A stretch of DNA of 52,221 bases from Paramagnetospirillum kuznetsovii (GTDB lineage Bacteria; Pseudomonadota; Alphaproteobacteria; Rhodospirillales; Magnetospirillaceae), in contig NZ_PGTO01000020.1 in the NCBI RefSeq assembly GCF_003284725.1, positions 1 through 52,221 on the forward strand, read 5' to 3'. Below, one piece after another: positions 1 to 7,697 of the stretch. Position numbers and translations under genes: made by a program. A model generated the notes under the pieces. That model was not told the DNA's origin and ran no database searches. It worked only from the letters and a program-made list of their open reading frames with translations. Numbering within the stretch: position 1 is the stretch's first letter; each line of letters begins with the position of its first letter.

Positions 1-240
1 CCTCACCACCGCATTTCCTTGCGAAAACGCCGCAGCGAGGCGCGGGTTGTAGTCCCTTCCATACATACCGTCAAGCCTATTGTGAAAGGCCGATGACAGC
101 AATTTTGCGGTCGGGACGAAGAACCATCTTATCCCCAGGGCATCTTTCCCGCAATCAGCTTCTGCTCCCCCCTTGTATCCAGCGCCTCTGGCAACCTTAT
201 ACACTGAACGGCGGAATGAACGGGGGCGGAAGCGAGCGAA

Positions 241-1707
241 ATGTTTGGCATAACCCATGCGCCCGACTTCGATCATCCCGGCCTGATCTGGTTCAACACC
301 CGAGGCCCTATTTCACTGGCCGACCTGCGCGGGCGTCTCGTCATATTGGATTTCTGGACCTTCTGCTGCGTCAACTGCCTGCATACTTTGCCGGTCCTCC
401 GCCTGATCGAGGACACCTTCGGCGAGAATGTGGCGGTGATCGGCGTCCACAGCCCAAAATTCACCCATGAGTGCCACGCGGAGTCCGTGGCCAAGGCCAT
501 CCAGCGCTACGACATCCGCCATCCCGTGGTGCACGATCCCCAGACCATTCTATGGGACGAGTATTGTGTCCGGGCCTGGCCGTCGCTGGTTTTCATCTCG
601 CCCGACGGCATGGTGATCGGCCAACTGACGGGAGAGCCCGACCCCGACATGCTGCTGAACGGGGTCGCCGCCATGCTGGAGCAATTCCGTCACGAGGGGC
701 AATTGTGCCACACGCCGCTCGGCCAGATCCTGGCCGCCTCGCTGCATCAAGGCGGAGCGCTGCGCTTTCCCGGCAAGATCAAGCCCTGCCCTGATCGGGA
801 CGGCACCAAGCGTTGGGCCATCGCCGACAGCGGCCATCACCAGATCGTATTCCTGGATGACGGCGGCCGGGAATTGCGGCGCTGGGGGTCTGGTCGTCCC
901 GGATTCGCCGATGGAAGCATCGACGCCTGTTTCAACGGCCCGGAAGGATTGATCTGCGACGAAGCCGCCATCTATGTCGCCGACACCCGCAATCATGCCA
1001 TCCGCCGGATCGACATCGCTAGCGGCTTCATCACCACCCTAGCCGGTGACGGACGGCGCGGTGGAGCGCTTTGCATGGAGGGCGCACCACCGGAAACGTC
1101 CCTGGCATCGCCCTGGGATCTTGCCTTGTGGCAGGGCTCGGTCTATTTCGCCAATGCGGGCAGCCATCAGATCGGCCGCCTGGACCTGGCCGACGGCATC
1201 ATTCATCTGGTGGCGGGAAGCGGGGCCGAGGACATCGTCGACGGCCCCGGCGAGCATGCCCTGCTGGCCCAGCCCAGCGGCCTCGCCCTGTGCCCCAGTG
1301 GCGACTGCCTTTATCTGACCGATGCCGAGACCTCTTCGGTGCGTCGGCTCAGCCTGGACGGCAGCGCCCGCATCAGCACCGTCACCGGCAGCGGATTGTA
1401 CGAATACGGCGATGCCGATGGGGATTGCGACCATGCCAGCTTCCAGCATCCGCTGGGCCTGACCATGGCGGGCGAGCGGCTGCTGGTGGCCGACAGCTAT
1501 AATTCGGCGCTGCGCATGGTGGATCTGGCCGCCGCCACCGTCACCAGCATAAAGCCCCGCTGCCGCGACGATGTCTGCATCCCCTGGGCGGAACCGGCGG
1601 GCATCGCCGCCGACGGCCCCGATCGGCTGCTGCTCAGCGACACCAACAATCACCGCATCGTCGAGATCAACCTCGCCGATCTGACCTCGCGGACCTGGTT
1701 CGGGTAA
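241..1707 (+). CDS. Thioredoxin-like / NHL-repeat protein (NHLRC2-like)
   Basis: 488 residues in two parts. Residues about 20-150 form a thioredoxin/TlpA-like fold with the redox motif WTFCCVNCLH, very like the CCINC motif of the NHLRC2 family. Residues about 170-488 are NHL beta-propeller repeats, seen as recurring 'VADTRNHAIRRID', 'YLTDAETSSVRRL', 'VADSYNSALRMVD' and 'LSDTNNHRIVEIN' blocks. No signal peptide is visible, so it is probably cytoplasmic. The ATG follows the purine-rich stretch gcggaagcgagcga. Domain order is that of the family; substrate and partners are unknown. It converges on the MetX-like gene, with a perfect hairpin between them. The family call is secure, the function is not. 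Confidence 0.85.
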   Translation: MFGITHAPDFDHPGLIWFNTRGPISLADLRGRLVILDFWTFCCVNCLHTLPVLRLIEDTFGENVAVIGVHSPKFTHECHAESVAKAIQRYDIRHPVVHDPQTILWDEYCVRAWPSLVFISPDGMVIGQLTGEPDPDMLLNGVAAMLEQFRHEGQLCHTPLGQILAASLHQGGALRFPGKIKPCPDRDGTKRWAIADSGHHQIVFLDDGGRELRRWGSGRPGFADGSIDACFNGPEGLICDEAAIYVADTRNHAIRRIDIASGFITTLAGDGRRGGALCMEGAPPETSLASPWDLALWQGSVYFANAGSHQIGRLDLADGIIHLVAGSGAEDIVDGPGEHALLAQPSGLALCPSGDCLYLTDAETSSVRRLSLDGSARISTVTGSGLYEYGDADGDCDHASFQHPLGLTMAGERLLVADSYNSALRMVDLAAATVTSIKPRCRDDVCIPWAEPAGIAADGPDRLLLSDTNNHRIVEINLADLTSRTWFG

Positions 1708-1724
1708 ATTCTATAAATTGCCCC

Positions 1725-1777
1725 TCAATCGCCGGGCGCTCACTCCGCTCGCTTGGCTCCCGCGCCACGAGGCGCGC
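1725..1777. repeat. Dispersed GC-rich repeat, copy A
   Basis: This 53-base stretch aligns without gaps to 20588-20640, with about four fifths of positions identical. Both share tcgccgggcg, then cttggct, then cgcgccacgaggcgcgc. The last block is itself a hairpin (gcgcc acga ggcgc). Both copies are intergenic, directly after the 3' or before the 5' end of a gene. A weaker inverted relative lies at about 28861-28920. This resembles REP-type intergenic repeats; the family name is not known to me. Confidence 0.6.
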
Positions 1778-1797
1778 GCGCTCAACGCGCCAACTCA

Positions 1798-1823
1798 GTG
1801 CCAGTGAGTGAACTCACTGGCAC
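1798..1823. terminator. Perfect 12-bp inverted repeat between convergent genes
   Basis: gtgccagtgagt and actcactggcac are perfect reverse complements separated by two bases. The palindrome lies 7 bases beyond the stop codon of the minus-strand hydrolase gene and about 90 bases after the NHL gene. There is no T-run on either side, so a Rho-independent terminator is plausible only as a bidirectional stem. A protein-binding palindrome is the alternative. Confidence 0.5.
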
Positions 1824-1830
1824 GTCGAGA

Positions 1831-3015
1831 CTACTGCGCCAGGAACCGGGCGATACGGTCATTGGCCTGAGCGATGCCGCCCACCCCATTGAGATGCCCC
1901 ATCGGCCCGTCCAATTCCTGATACGCCACCGGCGTGCCCTGGGCGGCCAGCAGATCGCGGACCTTACGGGTCGCCTCGGCATAGAGCAGTTGGTCATTGC
2001 GCGAGGGCAGCAGCAGGGTCTTGGCGCGGATGGCGCGCAAGCCCTCTTCCAGGCTGGACTTGCCGCCCACCTGGAACAGCTCGCAGGCCCGCGCCAGATA
2101 AATCAGGTGGTTGGCGTCGGACAGAGCGGCCCGCGCCCCGGCGGCCTTGTCGAACCAGCCCTGCACCGCGTAAGCGTTGCCCATGGCCTTCGCCGGATCC
2201 TTGTCCGCCTCGGCCCATTTGCGCCCTTGGGACTCGCCCCATTCGGGCGCCAGGGCATCCAGGGTGATCAGGCGAAGCGCCATGGTCAGCCCGTCCATCG
2301 GTTCCGGCCCGCCGTAATAGTCGCCGCCGTTCCATTTGGGATCGAGGGTGATCACCTGGCGCCAGTGGCGCAGCCGCTCGATGCCGTAGGCGTCCTGGGT
2401 GGCGCCGGGAATGACGGCGATGATGCGGTCCACCATCCCCGGATAGGCCGCCGCCCATTCATAGGCCTGCATGGCCCCCATGGAAGCCCCGATCACCGCG
2501 TGCAGCTTCCTGACCCCCAGCTTGTCCAGCAGGGCCTTTTGCACATTGACGAAATCGCGGATCTGAACCTGGGGAAAGCGCATGCCGTAAGGCTTGGCGG
2601 TGGCGGGATCGATGCTGGCCGGGCCGGTGGTGACGGTGATGCCGTCCTTGGTGTTGAGATTGGCCAGGGAATCGACGCCGATCAGGAAGTATTTGTCGGT
2701 ATCGAGCGCCTTGCCCGAGCCGACGATGGCGTCCCAATAGCCGCGCGCCTTGTCATCGTCCTTGTAGCGTCCCGCGAAATGGGAACTGCCCGAGAAGAAG
2801 TGCGGTACCAGGATGGCGTTGTCGCCCGCCGCATTGAGATTGCCGATGGTCTCGAAACCCACCCGGACCTTGGCGATGGTCTCGCCGCCCACGGTGGTGT
2901 AGGGGCCGTCCATCTCGAAGCTCTGCTTGGTGATAAGTCCCTCATAGGCCGAGGCCGGTGCCGCCAGCACAAGTCCCGCCACCACCGACAAAGCCGCCAT
3001 CAACGAACGCGCCAT
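1831..3015 (-). CDS. Secreted alpha/beta hydrolase of the MetX (homoserine O-acetyltransferase) family
   Basis: 394 residues. The ATG at 3015 follows a strong gggggaggggg Shine-Dalgarno, and the product begins with a Sec signal peptide (MARSLMAALSVVAGLVLAAP, cleavage near ASA-Y). The nucleophile elbow GASMGAMQAYEWA matches the MetX GGSMGGMQALEWA pattern. A late Asp in SRNDQLLYAE and His in GPMGHLNGVGG complete the likely triad. Known MetX enzymes are cytosolic acyltransferases; export to the periplasm makes methionine synthesis unlikely and suggests an esterase or acyltransferase on another substrate. The upstream start at 3144 would bury the signal peptide and was not used. Confidence 0.8.
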   Translation of the reverse strand: MARSLMAALSVVAGLVLAAPASAYEGLITKQSFEMDGPYTTVGGETIAKVRVGFETIGNLNAAGDNAILVPHFFSGSSHFAGRYKDDDKARGYWDAIVGSGKALDTDKYFLIGVDSLANLNTKDGITVTTGPASIDPATAKPYGMRFPQVQIRDFVNVQKALLDKLGVRKLHAVIGASMGAMQAYEWAAAYPGMVDRIIAVIPGATQDAYGIERLRHWRQVITLDPKWNGGDYYGGPEPMDGLTMALRLITLDALAPEWGESQGRKWAEADKDPAKAMGNAYAVQGWFDKAAGARAALSDANHLIYLARACELFQVGGKSSLEEGLRAIRAKTLLLPSRNDQLLYAEATRKVRDLLAAQGTPVAYQELDGPMGHLNGVGGIAQANDRIARFLAQ

Positions 3016-3174
3016 TGCCCCCTCCCCCGATAAACCAGATGCGGGAAAACTATGGCCGAAGAGTTCACCCGGGTCACTCATTCGAAAGCATAGGCCGCCC
3101 ATATGGGGCAAGTGCCCGATTGAAGACGGCGGAAATCCGCCCATACTGAATGGAATGGGTTCAGGGAGCAGACC

Positions 3175-3480
3175 ATGGCGGCGAAATCACGCACCGAGAT
3201 CATCGACGATATCGAAGACTGCATCGGCCGCAACGGCGGCAATTTCGGCGAATGGTATGTGGGCTTCACCGGCAGCCCCAAGGCCAAGCTGTTCAACCAG
3301 CACAAGCTGAAGGACAAGGGCGACGCCTGGATCTCGCGGCTGGCCAAGGACGAATACGAGGCCCACGAGGTCGCCGAGTTCTTCCGCACCAACCGCAAGA
3401 CCAAGGGCCCCGGCGGCCAGCCCGGCGACAACGATCTCTACGTCTATGCCTATAAGATGAAGTCGCACACCAAGCCGTAG
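3175..3480 (+). CDS. Small conserved-type protein, possibly GIY-YIG-like
   Basis: 101 residues, ATG after cagggagcagacc. The N-terminal half has WYVGFTGSPKAKLF followed by a His-Lys and later WISRLAKDEYEA, ending in GPGGQPGDNDLYVYAYKM. This layout (WYVGxTxxPxxRLF...W...A...GxGG...YVYAYK) resembles short GIY-YIG-type proteins seen in bacteria, but the catalytic Arg and Glu cannot be placed with confidence. No signal peptide or membrane segment. It is the last GC-rich gene before the AT-rich island at 3.5 kb. Real gene likely; function unassigned. Confidence 0.6.
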   Translation: MAAKSRTEIIDDIEDCIGRNGGNFGEWYVGFTGSPKAKLFNQHKLKDKGDAWISRLAKDEYEAHEVAEFFRTNRKTKGPGGQPGDNDLYVYAYKMKSHTKP

Positions 3481-3579
3481 AGGCCAATTAACTATAAAAA
3501 TACACAGAAAAAACACTCATATCATTAGAAGTTGACCTGCCATTGCAATGCCTCCACTCAGAGACGTGGAACTTTATGC

Positions 3580-4017
3580 TCAATCTCCCTCTTCAATAGC
3601 ATCATCAATCATATCTTTATATGTCTTTGGAGAGGGTTCCCCACCACCCATACTAATCGAGCGGGAAACCCGTAAAGCTAGACTATGATAAATGTGCTTT
3701 TTCTGCGCAAGACCGAGCTTCCCACGCTCAACTAACTCATCTATTACATCTAGATTTTCTCTTTTAAAATCAGCAATCCGCCTCCATCCTCTAAGAGATT
3801 GGATTAGCATCATAATACCAGTACCTAACATTGCCCATTCATAATGATCAAGCGAAGATGGGTTAATAACACCTATGAAATTTGTTCGTATCAGAGGGTC
3901 AAACAACTTAAAAATTCCATAAATTGACATTCCGAGAAATGCGCCAGAAATAACCGTATTGGTGAACTGGGCGACGCCGAATGAAAGACGGAGAAAAAGG
4001 CGAAGCTGCTCCATCAT
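3580..4017 (-). CDS. AT-rich island gene 2: small membrane protein of unknown function
   Basis: 145 residues. Two likely membrane segments: about residues 17-38 (VISGAFLGMSIYGIFKLFDP) and 58-75 (YEWAMLGTGIMMLIQSLRG). A charged C-terminal tail follows, with RKL/K-rich cytosolic character and the acidic end DDAIEEGD. Its ATG overlaps the stop of the upstream gene (ATGA at 4014-4017), so the two are translationally coupled. Base and codon use is strikingly AT-rich compared with all neighbours, pointing to recent acquisition. I recognise no family. Confidence 0.65.
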   Translation of the reverse strand: MMEQLRLFLRLSFGVAQFTNTVISGAFLGMSIYGIFKLFDPLIRTNFIGVINPSSLDHYEWAMLGTGIMMLIQSLRGWRRIADFKRENLDVIDELVERGKLGLAQKKHIYHSLALRVSRSISMGGGEPSPKTYKDMIDDAIEEGD

Positions 4018-4688
4018 GCCCCCCTTACACCAACACCATTTGAAACATTAATACTCTCCGCACTATGTGACAGATCGTCATACACCTCCTTGTAGCCACC
4101 ACTTGGACCGCCACCTGATCTTTTCTGACGCACTAGAAAATCGAACACCTCCATCATTTCGTAAGAATTAGATCCGAATTCCTGAGACTTCACCCCAAGA
4201 TAGACCAAACCAGCATCAGCTACCAATAAAGCTGAAATTCCAGCAAAAAACAAACACAATATATAGTCGTAAAAAAACACATCACTCCAAATAATAACAC
4301 AAATTGTCATGAACAATCCCGCTCGACGCAATCTGATTCTAATAATATCATGTGTAACAGCGCACATTAATCTCTTTGTCGCCTCATCGTCATTTCTTCC
4401 CATTTCATCACAACTCCACTCCACTACAGCGCCATCTATGACTTCTCCAATATACTTGAAAATATCACCTAAATAATGCCCAACAAAAACCACATACACG
4501 GGAAATATATATAAAAACACCGATACATACAGACCAACGCGTCCCCCTTCCGTGCCCAATGCCTTTATTACAACAATAACGAGCGAGACAACTCCAGCTA
4601 TTGCAAGCAATATTATCGCCAAGCCGCTTGCTTTTTTTAAGGACGACAACACGACCCTTATTAGCTTTATGATAAAGTCATCCATCAT
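4014..4688 (-). CDS. AT-rich island gene 1: membrane protein of unknown function
   Basis: 224 residues from the ATG at 4688, which has AAGAG six bases upstream; a GTG at 4718 would add ten residues and has no ribosome site. Four likely membrane segments: about 20-42, 51-75, 124-141 and 143-165, with a cytosolic loop (WSCDEMGRNDDEATKRLMC) between the second and third. The C-terminal tail is Ser/Gly-rich and soluble. It is coupled to the downstream small membrane protein by a four-base overlap. Composition is AT-rich like its partner. No recognised domain; a two-component membrane cassette of foreign origin is the best description. Confidence 0.65.
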   Translation of the reverse strand: MMDDFIIKLIRVVLSSLKKASGLAIILLAIAGVVSLVIVVIKALGTEGGRVGLYVSVFLYIFPVYVVFVGHYLGDIFKYIGEVIDGAVVEWSCDEMGRNDDEATKRLMCAVTHDIIRIRLRRAGLFMTICVIIWSDVFFYDYILCLFFAGISALLVADAGLVYLGVKSQEFGSNSYEMMEVFDFLVRQKRSGGGPSGGYKEVYDDLSHSAESINVSNGVGVRGA

Positions 4689-4907
4689 TAATCTCTTGTA
4701 TTTACAAAGCCGCAACACTTAGATGTGCCACAACTGCTTATGGCAGCCCATCATCTATGCATGATTAGCAAAAACACCACTAATTGGCAATATGTTTTGG
4801 GCACGCTATCAGGGTGTGGGAAATCTGGGTGCCTTAGCCACCTCCCCCTTGCCCTCCCCTCCCCCCGGCGGTCTATGCTGCGCTCCTTCGTCATTCCGGG
4901 AGGCCCC

Positions 4908-6284
4908 ATGGAGCCGCGCCACAGCAACCGCACCACCGCCGAACGCGACATCGATTCGGTGCTGCATCCCTATACCAACCTGATCCGCCACAAGGAGGTG
5001 GGGCCGTTGGTGATCACCCATGGCCAGGGTGTGCGGGTGTTCGACGAGGCGGGCAAGGATTACATCGAGGGGCTGGCGGGGCTGTGGTGCACCTCGCTGG
5101 GCTGGGGCGAGGAAAGGCTGGTCCAGGCCGCCAGCGCCCAGATGCGCAAGTTGCCCTTCTACCACCTGTTCAGCCACAAGACCCATGACCCGGCGGTGGC
5201 GCTGTGCGACCGCCTGCTGGGCATGGCGCCGGTTCCCATGTCCAAGGTCTTCCTGGCGGGATCGGGCTCGGAAGCCAACGACACCGCCATCAAGCTGATC
5301 CATTACCGCGCCAATGCCCTGGGCAAGCCCGCCAAGAAGAAGATCATCGCCCGTGAAAAGGCCTATCACGGCGTCACCGTGGCCACCGCCGCGCTGACCG
5401 GTCTGCCCTTCAATCACCGGGGCTTCGACCTGCCCTTCTCCGGCGTGTTGCGCGCCGGATGCCCTCATCATTACCGCTTCGCCCAGCCGGGCGAGAGCGA
5501 GGAGGCGTTCTCCACCCGGCTGGCGGCGGAGCTGGATGCCCTGATCGTGGCGGAAGGCCCCGACACGGTGGCCGCCTTCTTCGCCGAGCCGGTCATGGGA
5601 GCAGGCGGCGTCATCGTGCCGCCCGCCGGATACTTCCCCAAGATCCAGGCGGTGCTGGACAAATACGACGTGCTGCTGGTGGTCGACGAGGTCATCTGCG
5701 GCTTCGGCCGCACCGGGCGCATGTTCGGAACCGAGACCTTCGGCATCCGTCCCGACATGATGACCCTGGCCAAGGGCTTGTCCTCCGGTTACGCCCCCAT
5801 CTCGGCCTTGATGGTCAACGAGCGGGTCTATGGCCCGGTGGCCGAGGAATCGGGCCGCATCGGCGTGTTCGGCCATGGCTACACCTATGGCGGCCATCCG
5901 GTCTCGGCCGCCGTGGCGGTGGAGACCCTGAACATCTATGCCGAGCGCGACATCTTGGCCCATATCGCCAAGGTCGGCCCGGTGCTGCAGGACGGATTAG
6001 CGGCGTTCCGCGACCATCCCCTGGTGGGCGAGAAGCGCGGAATCGGCCTGATCGGCGCCCTGGAACTGGTGGCCGACAAAGCGGCCAAGACGCCGTTCGA
6101 TCCCAAGCTGGCGGCGGGTCCGCTGGTGGTCGCCAAGGCGCAAAACCACGGGGTCATCCTGCGCGCCATGGGCGATTCCGTCGCCTTCTCGCCGCCCTTG
6201 GTCATTTCGGAGGCGGAAATCGCCGAGTTGCTGCGCCGCTTCGGCAAAGCGCTTGACGAAGCTCATGGCGATTTGACCCGTTAG
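4908..6284 (+). CDS. Class III PLP-dependent aminotransferase (omega-transaminase family)
   Basis: 458 residues. The ATG at 4908 follows cgggaggcccc; longer upstream readings run into AT-rich island DNA and are unlikely. Family marks: GSGSEANDTAIKL for phosphate binding, EKAYHGVT, the Asp motif VVDEVICGFGRTGRMFG, the PLP lysine in TLAKGLSSGYAPISA, and YTYGGHPVSAAVAVE for the second phosphate contact. These match the beta-alanine/putrescine-pyruvate type of omega-aminotransferase; the exact amine donor cannot be read. It is co-directional with hemA, with a gap of about 95 bases. The N-terminal LIRHKEVGPLVITHGQGVRV is typical of the subgroup. Confidence 0.88.
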   Translation: MEPRHSNRTTAERDIDSVLHPYTNLIRHKEVGPLVITHGQGVRVFDEAGKDYIEGLAGLWCTSLGWGEERLVQAASAQMRKLPFYHLFSHKTHDPAVALCDRLLGMAPVPMSKVFLAGSGSEANDTAIKLIHYRANALGKPAKKKIIAREKAYHGVTVATAALTGLPFNHRGFDLPFSGVLRAGCPHHYRFAQPGESEEAFSTRLAAELDALIVAEGPDTVAAFFAEPVMGAGGVIVPPAGYFPKIQAVLDKYDVLLVVDEVICGFGRTGRMFGTETFGIRPDMMTLAKGLSSGYAPISALMVNERVYGPVAEESGRIGVFGHGYTYGGHPVSAAVAVETLNIYAERDILAHIAKVGPVLQDGLAAFRDHPLVGEKRGIGLIGALELVADKAAKTPFDPKLAAGPLVVAKAQNHGVILRAMGDSVAFSPPLVISEAEIAELLRRFGKALDEAHGDLTR

Positions 6285-6378
6285 AGCATTACACCGAGTA
6301 CACTTGCATGCGGCCTTTTGCATCCTCTAGGATCGCCAAGGCTCGCGCTGCCGTCAGCGGCGCGGTGGGAGGAGCGTC

Positions 6379-7617
6379 ATGGATTACGAGCATTACTTCG
6401 CCAAGCGGATCGCCGAGCTTAAGAGCGAAGGCCGATATCGGGTCTTCGCCGATCTGGAGCGCCAGCGCGGCCGCTTTCCGGTCGCCCTCAATTACCGCGA
6501 CGGCAAGACCTATGAAGTGGTGGTGTGGTGCTCCAACGATTATCTCGGCATGGGCCAGCACCCCGACGTGATCGCCGCCGCCCACGAGGCGCTGGAGCGC
6601 TGCGGCGCAGGCGCCGGTGGTACCCGCAACATCTCGGGCACCAATCATTACCATGTGATGCTGGAAGAAGAGCTGGCCGCCCATAACGGCAAGGAAGCCG
6701 CCTTGCTGTTCACCTCGGGCTATGTGGCCAACCAGACCACCCTGTCCACCCTGGGCGCCACCATGCCCGGCCTCGTGGTGTTCTCCGACGAGCTCAACCA
6801 CAATTCCATGATCGAGGGCATCCGCCACGGCCGCTCGGCCAAGCATGTCTTCCGCCACAACGACCCGGAAAACCTGGAACAGCTGCTGTCGGCCTATCCG
6901 AAGGAGACCCCAAAGCTGGTGGCCTTCGAATCGGTCTATTCCATGGACGGCGACATCGCGCCGCTGGCCGAGCTGTGCGACGTGGCCGAGGCCCATAACG
7001 CCATGACCTTCCTGGACGAGGTGCACGCCGTCGGCATGTACGGCGCCGAAGGCTCGGGCGTGGCCGAACGCGACGGCGTGCGCGACCGCATCACCATCAT
7101 CCAGGGCACCCTGGCCAAGGCGGTCGGCGTGGTGGGCGGCTATATCGCCGCCAGCAATTCCTGCGTCGACTATGTCCGCAGCTTCGGCCCCGGCTTCATC
7201 TTCTCATCGTCCATGCCGCCAGCGGTGGCCGCCGCCGCCCTGGCCTCCATCCGCCATCTCCGCGCCCATCCCGAACTGCGCGACAGGCATCAGGAACGCG
7301 CCGCCACCTGCAAGCATCTTCTGACCGCCCGAGGCATCCCGGTGATGCCCTCGGTCAGCCATATCGTGCCGGTGATGGTGGGCAACGCCGCCCTGTGCAA
7401 GCAGGCCAGCGACCTGCTGCTGAAGGATCACGGCATCTATGTCCAGCCCATCAATTTCCCCACCGTTCCCGTGGGCACCGAGCGCCTGCGCATCACGCCG
7501 ACGCCGCTGCACGACGATGCCATGATGGCCCATCTGGTGGATTCGTTCTGCGCGGTGTGGGACCAGTTGGACCTGCAGAAGATCCATCACCCCAAGGCGG
7601 TCAAGGCCGCCGAATAG
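6379..7617 (+). CDS. hemA: 5-aminolevulinate synthase (ALAS)
   Basis: 412 residues, close to the usual 400-410 of bacterial ALAS. It condenses glycine with succinyl-CoA to start tetrapyrrole synthesis in alphaproteobacteria. Seen: the N-terminal YRVFADLERQRGRFP, the glycine-rich GAGAGGTRNISGTNHYH, DEVHAVGMYG for PLP contact, and the Schiff-base lysine near residue 247 in IIQGTLAKAVG (usually GTLGKAFG). The C-terminal INFPTVPVGTERLRITPTP is diagnostic. Start ATG follows gggaggagcgtc. A strong terminator-like hairpin follows. Its heme product would serve the many c-type cytochromes further right, though there is no operon link. Confidence 0.95.
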   Translation: MDYEHYFAKRIAELKSEGRYRVFADLERQRGRFPVALNYRDGKTYEVVVWCSNDYLGMGQHPDVIAAAHEALERCGAGAGGTRNISGTNHYHVMLEEELAAHNGKEAALLFTSGYVANQTTLSTLGATMPGLVVFSDELNHNSMIEGIRHGRSAKHVFRHNDPENLEQLLSAYPKETPKLVAFESVYSMDGDIAPLAELCDVAEAHNAMTFLDEVHAVGMYGAEGSGVAERDGVRDRITIIQGTLAKAVGVVGGYIAASNSCVDYVRSFGPGFIFSSSMPPAVAAAALASIRHLRAHPELRDRHQERAATCKHLLTARGIPVMPSVSHIVPVMVGNAALCKQASDLLLKDHGIYVQPINFPTVPVGTERLRITPTPLHDDAMMAHLVDSFCAVWDQLDLQKIHHPKAVKAAE

Positions 7618-7634
7618 ACGCGAACGGTTATTCC

Positions 7635-7697
7635 GGCGGGCGAGACGCCCGCGCTCCTGACGCCATGGGAGCGCGGACGCCTCGCCCGCCTGTTTTT
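7635..7697 (+). terminator. Long hairpin with T-run after hemA
   Basis: The arms 7635-7657 and 7668-7690 are 23 bases each and pair with two mismatches (ggcgggcgag ... ctcgcccgcc), with about ten bases in the loop. The right arm is followed by tgttttt, as in a Rho-independent terminator. The inner acgcccgcgctcc block resembles the hairpin at 17669-17690, so the stem may be built from a dispersed repeat. Confidence 0.75.

Noticed and set aside
4725-4907. Longer N-terminus for the class III aminotransferase
   Set aside because: The added codons lie in AT-rich island DNA and lack family similarity; ATG 4908 has gggagg upstream.
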